NCBI GenBank assembly: GCA_033964015.1
Contig: CM066921.1
Location: 26,517,355-26,581,354, forward strand
Direction of reading: 5' to 3'
From: Scolanthus callimorphus
Lineage: Eukaryota > Cnidaria > Anthozoa > Actiniaria > Edwardsiidae
DNA length: 64,000 nt
Shown here: piece by piece, positions 1-9,300 of the stretch
Layout: each line of letters starts with the position of its first letter
Position numbering within the stretch: the stretch's first letter is position 1
Position numbers and translations under genes: made by a program
The notes under the pieces: generated by a model
What the model was told of the DNA's origin: nothing
Seen by the model: the letters and a program-made list of their open reading frames with translations, nothing else
The model's database searches: none

Positions 1-1525
1 ATTAATGTTTTAGGCATGGCCAAAGGCAGTTCCAACAGTCTGCCGATTTCACAGGATTTTCTTGAAATGCTGTTACATTCTAGACAAGGCACGGATGAAT
101 GTAGGCAGAGTCGGAGACGTTTGTGACATAAAAAATGCCATTTATTAATAACATGAAAAACTGTTTTATTGTATCAATGCCATGCTTGTAAGGAGCTGCT
201 GTATCATTTACAATCAAGTTCATTACTGGTGTATTCCTACTGCAGTCTCCAGATTTTTTTTTTGTATATCAACTCAACAATCACATATTGTGTGTTTCCA
301 GAACAATCCATACCTCCAGTTGGTTGGGAGTCAATGTGACCAGAATTTTTCATATAAACTCTACAAAACCATATGAAAGGGGAGTGGGGGGTTGAATCTC
401 AACACCCTTCTGTGGGCGTATGGATATTTTCTGTAATCACATATGCTACAATTATTCAAAGGAAATACATCATCATATTCTAAAACAACCCCCCACACCT
501 TGCCCATAATGCATTGATTTTGTTTTGCTAACAATATTATCAAATACACACGAAACTTTACAAAATAACACATACTTTTACTTGTTTTGTTGTATGATGT
601 TCAAGCTGAAAGAAATTTGAATTATCAAATCACTTTTTTTTAAATCTCCAAAATTTTGATAGCTTCAAAAATGGTGCAAAAGCAGTGCACATATTATAGG
701 CAGGTGAGGGGTATCATTTAGAATTAATTGATGTAGTTCTTCCAGACCTCCTTGTTGACAGTCATTTGATTTAATGTGGACAAACATAACAAAACAATAT
801 ACTGTAGCAATGCCAAAATCAACAACTTTAACAGATAGGGGCAAAACTGTACTTCCTCTCCAACAAGCAAGTCTATTTTCAAATGACGCAGTTCCTTGTC
901 AAATGTTGGACAATAGTACTGGATGGTGACCTCAAAATAAATATTCTATACCCTAGTCAATCATTGCAAATACAGTCTACTATTTACTTTACTGTGCAAT
1001 GTGTATTTCACTCTTCACTGCCTTTTGAACATCACTTTTGTAGCTTGGAGTCTAAAATGCAATGGCCACATCCAACTCCTTGGGTTGTCTTGGTCAATTT
1101 TAGAAAAAAACCTACTGGAACATCCAGGAAAAATGTCAAAATCAAACTGCAGTTCTAAGCCCCCCAAAACTATCAACTGCAGGGTAGAGTGGTTTCCATA
1201 ATCCCACGCAACAAAGTGTATATTAGTCAAAGAATAACAGCCCATACAATGGAGCTTGAGCATAATAAATGTATGATATGTGTTTCACTGGATTTGGAAA
1301 TCACTCGACCCTACAGCAGTCTACATAAACTTTTTTTTGAAATTCTAGGATAGGCAAGAAGTAATTTTAGGGTGGTCACTAAAAAAATTGCTATAATTAC
1401 AGGGCAGGTGGGGGGATGCGATTTGTTGCAATGGTCTAATACATTGGCATGTGTTTGGCAAGTCAATGTGTTTCTCACTAATCATTGGTAGCTATATGCA
1501 TCAGACCTAAAAAGAAAGTACTCAC
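1..1525. other. No recognisable gene, left edge
   Basis: AT-rich sequence without a convincing exon on either strand; short open frames here have no recognisable family pattern. If the alpha-kinase gene to the right has further 3' exons, or FLII its gelsolin exons, they would have to lie here or beyond the edge, but I could not identify any. Confidence 0.4.
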
Positions 1526-2382
1526 TTTGCTAGGTTGAGGTTTAACATAATACAAAATTTGCTGCATTTATGACCAGCCATAAAATTTTCCATGGCATTC
1601 TTTGCAAGATTGCCAGCACAGAACTAAAATTCACCATTTGCATCAAAAGCATCCACTGAGGATATTTCTGGATCATACAAGGTGTAACCGGACCCCTGAA
1701 TGTCGAGAACCATTAATTTCTTGTTAGACTTGACATAGCTATAATGAACTAGAGATTCCACCTTTCTTAGCATGGGGGTGTCCTCCTCAACACAGATATC
1801 GCCATTGTTGTTTATATACTTGATAAAATCCCCAGGAATGAATTCCTCAATTGTCACATAATCTCCTGTTTGTGTTTCCCCCCAGAAGACCTGCTTGTAA
1901 TGGAATGTATCTCCATATTTCAGTAGCTTGAGTTCTACTTCTTCTTTTAGCTGCATTGCAAAGTTCCGTGCTAGAAAATGCGCTTGTACAGATTTCATTG
2001 AATGATCCTTTACTGTTTGGTTGGATTCTTTGATATCTGATAATGTTTTGGGTAAGTATTTCTTAACAACCCAGGCTTTATTGGTAAAGGCTGGAGATAT
2101 GCTGGTGGCTTTAAATGCATTTCTAAACCCACCTGTTTCAAAAGGGAGAACATCTATGTTAAATTCAGCTTCATGGTGGCTCACACTCCACTGCATGTGG
2201 TCAAAATCAAATCTTTTTATATCAATTAATGTTGCTGATGTTGCATTAATTGGCTTTCCCAATTTAAGCATATCCATTACTGATAAACTCTTGGGGTAGC
2301 ACTTGCTCTTCAGTTTCTGGGGGCTTGGAAGTGATTTTGCTTTCGTGGAAGTCTGTTCCATTCTTGCTTTCTTTTGCTCATG
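1526..2382 (-). CDS. Alpha-kinase exon 2 (catalytic domain)
   Basis: The acceptor is the AG of TTATTAACAG; the exon opens HEQKKARMEQ in phase 0. The uninterrupted part runs to TAG at 1624-1626, and about 33 more codons in the same frame reach the donor. Those lost residues include GHKCSKFC, which provides the His and Cys zinc ligands of alpha-kinases. No splice alternative removes the TAG cleanly: a GTGAAT lies only 11 bases before the stop's AG, too short for an intron. Confidence 0.8.
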
Positions 2383-3683
2383 CTGTTAATAACAAAAACA
2401 GAATTGAATGTACAGTTATGTCATAATGGTCCTAATTTTGTTGTTTGACAGTGTTTTCCTTCTTGAGATAACTTTTCCTAATTTGATGATGTCATAACAC
2501 ATGACCATGCTGTGGCATTCCCCTTTAGCCTCTAGACAACTTTGATCAATTTTTAGTGTTGGATGTTTTTAAAAAGGTTACATGTGATTCCACATGCCTT
2601 GAGGAAGTACCTAGAAGGGGTATTTTCTTTTAGAAAAGGCTGGGGCCCCACACTATGTTAGCTAAGGGGCCAATTACATGGGAGCATTTCAGTCCAGGCT
2701 TAGTTAATCACACTGTTATATAGGGCTGTAATCCGCACCTTAAAAGTGTGACATGTTTTCAGTGACCTTCATTTGTTTTTAATGCATGATTTATGAATGA
2801 CTGTTATGTTCCTTCATGATGCCACTAAATTAGTGCTCATTTTATCATAGAACTTTGTCAAATTTCCTACCAAGAAGGGCGAGTACTTTTCTATCCTAAG
2901 AAAATGACAATTAAGGAGCCGTCCATTAATTACATCATAGGGGGGCTGGTATCTATTTCGGCTCTTAGCTTTTTAGAAGCCGTACCCCCTCTAAAAAGAT
3001 ATTGTAAATTTCTACCACCCTCCTACTAGATAGATACCAAGTTCTCGGTGTAAAAGGGTACACAACTAGTAGAGCTCATTTTTTTAAGCGTACCCCCAAT
3101 TTTACAAGGTTTTAGGGAACAACCCCCCCCCCCCAATGACAACTGATGTATTCCCCCCCCCCCCCCCCCCCCCCCCACCACTGACCACACATGTATCCCA
3201 CTGACCACCGATGTACCCCCCCCCCCCCCCCCCAACTGACCACCAATGTATTTGGTGCGTATTTTTACCTCGTGGTCAAATAATAGTTCGTCGTCTTCCA
3301 TCTCCTTCTTTATAAAACGAACATCTTGTCCTTCTTTATAAAACGAACATCTTGTCCGGAATTTGATCCATCCTTCTGCAGGATGGACCTCTCTCGCCTG
3401 CCAGGACATCACAGACTGTTCCTTGTTCAACATCCCCCGCAAAAAACCTGGAACAAGCGTGGACGATGTTTGGGACATTGAACTCTTCGTAGCCAGTGAA
3501 TGGCACGTATTCTCTAGCACCGATTTTTTCATATTTCTGTTGCTTCCCCGAGACCTCCGAGCTCATGCGCTGAACCACTAGCTCTACGGGAACAGATTCC
3601 TCTCTGGTATTCTCGCCTCCTGCTTTTTTTCCTGTGCGTTTCTCCTTTTGCTTTTTTGCGTAACTCTGCCATTTAGTCGCCAT
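1526..3683 (-). CDS. Alpha-kinase (MHCK/EF2K-type) domain gene, two visible exons, in-frame TAG
   Basis: Atypical Ser/Thr alpha-kinase, the family of eEF2 kinase, myosin heavy-chain kinase and the TRPM6/7 kinase domains. Exon 1 (3269-3683) starts at MATKWQSY and encodes a basic, then acidic N-terminal region that I do not recognise; it ends ELLFDHE before GTAAAA. Exon 2 (1526-2382) follows an AG acceptor in matching phase 0 and carries the kinase: ATP-site lysines in VVKKYLPK, a TIEEFIPGDF segment, LVHYSY, and the catalytic-loop aspartate in VLDIQGSGY. A TAG at 1624-1626 interrupts the frame. After it the same frame continues with AGNLAKNAMENFMAGHKCSK and FC, giving the HxCx3C zinc motif, up to a good GTGAGT donor at 1520-1525. 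Exon 1 also has a short tandem duplication and frame trouble. It may be a recent pseudogene, a polymorphic null, or carry an assembly error. Confidence 0.8.
2913..3260. repeat. MITE-like remnant with poly-C tracts
   Basis: It begins with CCGTCCATTAATTACATC followed by a G-run, resembling the end of the element at 60668-61180 (CTGTTCGTTAATTACGTC). Three long C homopolymers lie near 3122-3134, 3153-3176 and 3217-3233. It sits in the intron between the two alpha-kinase exons. Confidence 0.5.
3269..3683 (-). CDS. Alpha-kinase gene exon 1 (putative N-terminus)
   Basis: The frame from ATG at 3683 reads MATKWQSYAKKQKEKR and on to PSCRRMDQIPDK, then breaks in a tandem duplication at 3305-3356; the end of the exon (EMEDDELLFDHE) is in another frame. 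The exon is 415 nt. Two added bases (one A in each copy of the duplication) make it 417, a multiple of 3, and join both halves. An upstream in-frame ATG near 3755 would lie in a GC-rich tandem repeat and is less likely. The link to exon 2 rests on spacing, strand and phase, not on known homology. Confidence 0.55.
3305..3356. repeat. 26-bp perfect tandem duplication inside a coding exon
   Basis: Two identical adjacent 26-bp copies (3305-3330 and 3331-3356). On the coding strand each reads close to DKDVRFIKK. If each copy lost one A from an AAA run, the native unit is 27 bp, an in-frame nine-residue duplication. Confidence 0.9.
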
Positions 3684-3722
3684 GTTTTTACTCCAAAATG
3701 TGCGAAGAATGGAGCGCGCAAA

Positions 3723-3816
3723 GGATGGTAGTGGCAGCTCCGCCGCGGGGCGCAAGGGATGATGGTAGTGGCAGCTCCGCCGCGGGGCGCAAGGGATGAT
3801 GGTAGTGGCAGTGGCA
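3723..3816. repeat. GC-rich tandem repeat near the alpha-kinase 5' end
   Basis: A unit of about 38 bp containing GGCAGCTCCGCCGCGGGGCG is present twice, with a third partial copy, just upstream of the likely start codon. It may overlap the promoter or 5' UTR. Confidence 0.8.
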
Positions 3817-4439
3817 GCTCTCGGCCACGCGGGTTAAAATTTATTTCATTTCAATTTGATTTTCAAACGAAATTGATTTCATTTCGACTTTTGAAATATA
3901 TTTTCACTCCAATGCGATTTTCAAAACGTAAATTGATTTCAATGTTTACTTTGCTTTTACTTTAGCGATTCATTTTAAATGTGAAATCGATTTTCATTCG
4001 CATTTTGAAATACAGTTTCACTTTTATATTGCATTTAAATTTAATTTAGCTTTTAAAAAAAGTTTTTCTTTCTTAATTTCATGAAAAAATGTAGTGGCAG
4101 TTCTCGGCCACCATACACTAGTAGTCTATCGTCAATCGTGCGTTCTGATTGGTTGAGCTGCTAGTAGCTATAAGTTATAGCCTACGAGTAGCGAAAAGTG
4201 TCGGAATTAAATGCCAGAAAATGGCAAATGACCAGACCAGATAACGTTTTTTGGCTATACAAACTGACCTACTAGTGTGATTTGACTAAAACAATTATTC
4301 TTTTCGCCCTCATTGACTCAGAGCCCATTCGGGCTTGAGGAATAATTGTTAAATGTACCAACGGCTAAGAGCCAATCAGAATTCGAGAAACGTGCGCGTT
4401 GTGGTATAAAAGGTATGTTGATGATTCCCACATACTTAC
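3817..4439. repeat. Non-coding, with a dispersed repeat at 4118-4355
   Basis: 3840-4090 is AT-rich with imperfect repeats of ATTTCATTTC type. 4118-4355 (CTAGTAGTCTATCGTCAATC onward, ending GAATAATTGTT) recurs at 44750-44985 in BRAT1 intron 6 with the same internal order, including AGCGAAAAGTGTCGGAATT. It looks like a non-autonomous hairpin DNA element. Confidence 0.7.
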
Positions 4440-4607
4440 CTGAGTGTTCCTCAAATGTAGAGTGTGGAGGAGGGTCAAAGAAGGGAGTTGTCTGAAAGAA
4501 TCAAAGAGGAGAGCTTACAGCGTTATGAGTGTGTAATATGGTCCCAGATCAGGTGGACAGGCCACCTTATCCAAATGCCTGGCTCTAGAGTTATATTGCA
4601 GCACTAT

Positions 4608-4864
4608 TAGAGCGGATTTCACATGACTGTCGTGAAAACAATTGCAATTGAGCATTCACTAGACAATCAGAATCGAGAGAAATCAGGACTTGCTCCTAAA
4701 TGGCTTTTTTCTCGGCCAATTGCAAGCCGAACCAATTACTAAGTAATTACACAATTGTATTTACTACAGAATTTGATTGGCTGAGGAAAACGAGTAGCCA
4801 ATGAGAACGCAAAGCAATCGCAATTGCATAACAAGTATTGACAGTCATGTGAAATCCGCTCTAT
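4608..4864. mobile_element. MITE with inverted ends, copy 1
   Basis: About 257 bp bounded by inverted ends TAGAGCGGATTTCACATGAC and its complement. A second copy lies at 41154-41412. It interrupts the LINE relic, whose frame resumes on the other side. It has no coding capacity. Confidence 0.85.
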
Positions 4865-4965
4865 ATGGCAAGCTCACAGATGAAAAGCGCTAGCGAGGTG
4901 GTCAGCGCTTCAGAGACCACCTGGAAGTCTCACTATAGGACTTTGGTGCTGACCATGTGGAAGAC

Positions 4966-5342
4966 CCCCGGGGGGAGGACTCTAAGATTAAAATGCTAGG
5001 GGTGACCGTCGGGAAACTCGAATTTTGACCCTAAAAAATACCTGATCGGAAAAAATTTCCACCCTAAAATATACCCCTCAGTCTGAACATACCCTAAAAA
5101 GTACAACAATTTTGACAGATTAAATTTTATTCTGGCCGTTTATTTAATATACATCAAATGCATCCTCTCGACTTTCAAAAACACTACCTTTTTTGCATGA
5201 GAACCCCCTAAAAAATACCTATTTTTCTTACTATACCGTTTTTTATTTACGAACCCCTAAAAAATACCAGATCGCCGATTTCAACCCCTAAAAAATACGA
5301 CGGTCACCCCTAGCATTCGAATATAGGGAGTCCCCCCCCGGG
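4966..5342. mobile_element. MITE-like element with GGAAGAC target duplication
   Basis: 377 bp inserted in the LINE relic and flanked by GGAAGAC on both sides (4959-4965, 5343-5349); removal restores VEDLGTR. Ends are C/G homopolymer-rich inverted repeats (CCCCCGGGGGGAGGACTC and GAGTCCCCCCCCGGGGG). The inside is dominated by repeated CCTAAAAAATAC-type words. Related elements occur at 45288-45430, 56151-56590 and 60452-61503. Confidence 0.8.
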
Positions 5343-5470
5343 GGAAGACCTCGGCACACGAACGCTCAGCTCTGTTAGAGCACCAACAGCCTTTGTCGGC
5401 TACAGCAGATGGACACCATTGGTGCTGTGCCAATGTTGATGATCCTGATAGTCATGTAATCTCTAGTCAC

Positions 5471-6283
5471 GTTTGGTTTGTCGCTTTAGATCAATTTCCT
5501 TTTTCTTGCTTACATTACACCTAGGAATGCAGGTTTGGCTTTATTTTCTTGTTCTGACAAAAGATTAGTCTCTTCTAATTTCCTGTTGCATCAGTAGTTA
5601 ATTGACTTACTGTTTGGATCGTTGTTGTTATCAGTGTTGCCGTCACTCTTAAAAAGCCCTTGCCAGCCAACCTCAAAAGGTATCATTATTTGGTGCATTT
5701 CAACGTCCCTTACCTATCTTTGTTATGACAAAAGTGATACGTTTCTTCTAAACAGTGTTTCTGAAGTGCGCTGGTGCCGATGCGTACCTTTTTGCTAAAA
5801 CCCGTAGCTTTTCACAGCCTGAATTTCAGCCTCGTCCCTTCGCTCTGGATCGTACCTCACTTTGCAAGAGGAGACCTCTGAATTCACCTCCAGATTTTCT
5901 CTTCCATTACGAAATTACTGACCCAAAGAATCTGATTGTTGCGTTTCTTAGTGACGTACAGGGTCCGGTTGCTCGAAAGTGGTTTAGCACTAATCCAGGA
6001 TTAATTACCATGGTGAATCGATGGTTTTGTTCAGAACTAAACGTGGTTTAATTGAATCCACCTCTGAACAACCCGCGCCAGGATAACGATTCCATGACAA
6101 TGCACGCTCCCCCAAACCAAAAAGCGTGCAAAAACTCCCAAGCCAGACGATTGGGCGCCACAGCTGTTGAAAAAAGCTTGCGTTGCCTTGGAAACGTTGT
6201 AAAAAAAATAGCGAGCTTTATTTGGATGTGATTTCATAATGGATAAGAACATCTCGTGGTGTACAATGTACTTTTTACAGTAC
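5471..6283. other. No recognised feature between LINE relic and FLII exon 10
   Basis: A 98-codon open frame on the plus strand (5755-6051) has no family pattern I recognise and no clear splice context. I searched the minus strand for the next FLII LRR exon and did not find it here. Confidence 0.3.
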
Positions 6284-6321
6284 CTGAGCTGAGCATGAAG
6301 CAATGGATTGTTGTTCAGGAT
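6284..6321 (-). CDS. FLII: FLII exon 10 (LRR), last one seen
   Basis: ILNNNPLLHAQLR between TTATTTTAG and GTACTG. It matches VLNGNPLLHAQLR of human FLII. The continuation is not found to the left. Confidence 0.92.
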
Positions 6322-9300
6322 CTAAAATAAAATAAGAGACAATGTCAAACTAAACCCAGTAACCCATTGGATGGATCTACAGTAATCAAACTAACCAAGT
6401 CACAAGTTGGTGACCATTATTTTTAAATTCCAAGCTCTTTGCCCTAATCCCTAAATCTAATGATCATGATCAGACACAGCTTGCCTGACTTTTGCATTGG
6501 GCAATTCCAGAAAATAAGGGTACCCCCCACACGGGCGGCATTTGGAAATTCTGATGGGATGGGGGGGTTTAAGAGCTCGGAATTCTGATTGCAAAGGGGG
6601 GGGGGGGGGGGGGGGGGGGTTCGAAGCTGGATTTCTTTAACCTGCCCGGAATTCTATATGCATGGGGGGGTAAACCATTTGGAAATTCTGGATGCATGGG
6701 GGGGTCAAAAACTAGTGCCGCCCGTGGGGAGGGTACCTTTATTTTCTGGAATTGCCCATTATGTTTTGAGATCACACTCACCAGTGTCTGTAGGTCAACT
6801 AATCTTCGTAACTGTGGGGGTATTGTTTCTGTAATGGGAAAAACATACATTTAAATTGATATAAACTAAGAACGAGATAAAATGTAGTTCGTTAAAAATC
6901 AGGTCCCTTTTTTATTGGACTGTACTCAGCTGAGGATTCTGCTGAAAATAAAGATCACGTCAGACCCTGGCCAATGTGAATGTCATGCCAATCTTTACCT
7001 TAGATTGATTCACTTCATTATGTAGCTACAAGATAATTTGATGGTCCCATACCTAAGCAATTATCACTAAGGTCCAATAGATTAGATCTGTCAAGTTGAT
7101 GAAAAGCTGAAACAACAGTGGAGAGAAAACATCAGTGCATTTGAAATCTAAAATAATTTATAAACATCCAACCTCTTATACAGTCAATTGTTAATTGGGG
7201 TAATTCCCTAATTTTTTCCTTTTTTTTTGCTGTATTAACCAATTATCTGAGGGTCTGTACATGTAAACGTCCTTTAATAATATTTTATTAGTAAAGATAC
7301 TTTTTCACTATAATCCAGTTGTTCTCCAAAAAGGTGATAACCATCATTGATCAGTTTATTATCTAATTGTAATCACCTAAACACAACAATAAACACAGCA
7401 TTCTATGCCTGAATTTTTTTCAGTTTTTATCAGTGGTGTTTAAGGCCGCACTTGCGCACAATTTAATCATATCATATCTATCACGCCACTGTATGACATT
7501 TATTCATTTATATATACTTTCGCTTGGGTCAAGCGACACGTCATTTCATATAAAGGGCTAACCCGTATACGACCTCTCCCTGTGGCGTGGATAGCTCAGT
7601 TGGGAGAGCATTGCACCGGTATCGCAAAGGTCGTGGGTTCGTATCCCGTTCTATGCCTGAATTTTTTTCAGGTTTTTTCAGTGGTGTTTAAGGCCGCACT
7701 TGCGCACAATTTAATCATATCATATCTATCACGCCACTGTATGACATTTATTCATTTATAAATAAACACAGCAATGATCATAATAATAATTATCCAATAT
7801 TATCACTGGAATTGAACATATGTAATGTACCTGGTTTGGAATGCATGAGATCCTAGAAAAAGAAAAAGAGCTCCTTTGTTTTACCTGTCGAACAACGTTG
7901 CTACTATCGGTATGTTGTATCTTATTTGTTTGTGTGGTTCAAGGAAAGGTACACAGGGACATTAACGAACGGGAGTCTCAATAATTTTTGTTCTGTCTTT
8001 CAGGAAAAACTGAAGACAACTGCCATACATTTACTGTATTTCTCCTGGGAGAATTTCATGAAATATTTCGCCATTTCAGGGCAGTCTCCAGAATTTTGAA
8101 GTCCTGGGGTTGACATCCCTGGGTTCATCAGTGAACAGGGCAAAAGGATGTACTCTGGTATCTATCATTGTTCATGTACAGGTAAATACTAAACACATTA
8201 GCCATGCTTACTTGTTATTCCCAAGAGACAATACAATAAGCGCCTTTGCATTTTCTAGCTCTGGTGGGACCTGAAAAAAGAATTTCTTAATGGATAAGAA
8301 CAATCATTCAATTTTATACATTCATAAGTGTGGTAAATTGTACATTATAACAGGATTGTATGCTTTCTGAATGACAAAAATCCAGGATTTTCCAGGAAGT
8401 ATTTAGTTATTCTTCCAGGAGTTTTCCAGGAGTTTTAATTGTGTAGAAATGCCCCCTGCCCCGAAAAACATGATAAGTCTGGAGGATGTCATAATTTGCA
8501 GCCCAAAATAAGATTAATAACGAAACTGACTGATTCAACCACATTTGAGTTGAAACATTTTCCAGGAGTTTTCCAGGATTTTCCTTAAAATCCAGGACTT
8601 TCAAGGACTTTCCAGGAAGGAAATGAAAATCCAGAATATTCCAGGATTTCCAGGGCGTGTATGTGTATGGTAGGCATGGCATGGACTACACACACACAAG
8701 ATATACTGTAGACCAAAGAGCATGTTTTAAAATACCTCTTTGAGCTGATTGTGGCTGAAGTCCTGTTAGAAAAAGAAAATAATACATTTTGATAAGCATA
8801 AGCTTTGCAAGCAAAACTGTGATAATTCCAGTATCTCTCGTTGGACTTATTTTTGACAAACAATCCTTTGTGCACTGTGAGGTAAGATCAGCTGGTACTC
8901 ATATCAAAAAGTGTTGAGCCACAAAATTGGAAAATGACCTCTGTTATCAGTTACTTCAGTGCTTGCCCTTAACATTTTGGCCACTAGTCCCAGGACAAGT
9001 AGCACAGAAAAGTTACTTGCCCCAGCCAAGGGTTTACATGTAGTTGTCCAGTTATGGTATAAAATATTGTTTTCAACTATAGACCAAACCTACCTACATG
9101 TAATGTACAAACCATTATTAAATGTAACGTGCTTACCAATGCCCATACCCTTAACATTTTTCATGAAGTTCGAAAAACAGTATGAACACTTTGAAACAAC
9201 AAACCACACACTAGCAAAATGGTTGCTTGTCCTGTGACTAGTGTCGATCCCTGAGTTTTCACTTGTCCTGAAGCATTTCTTACGTGCAAAGGACAAGTGG

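Larger units (their letters stand above)
4440..5470 (+). mobile_element. LINE reverse-transcriptase C-terminus relic, split by two insertions
   Basis: Pieces 4530-4607, 4865-4965 and 5343-5420 together read like the C-terminus of a non-LTR retrotransposon: IRWTGHLIRMPGSR, then YGKLTDEKR, GGQRFRDHLEVSL, DFGADHVEDLGTR. The pattern (R-W-x-GH-x-x-RM then L-x-x-GKR-x-x-GGQ) is typical of LINE 3' ends. Stops and two nested elements show it is dead. Confidence 0.7.

Noticed and set aside
1613..1630. Splicing out the alpha-kinase TAG
   Set aside because: The only GT..AG span around it is 11 bases, far below any workable intron.
5755..6051. 98-codon plus-strand frame as a small gene
   Set aside because: No recognisable motif, promoter or splice context; left unannotated as a gene.
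7584..7657. Functional tRNA-Thr
   Set aside because: C at position 33 and SINE tails on both sides favour a retroposon head.
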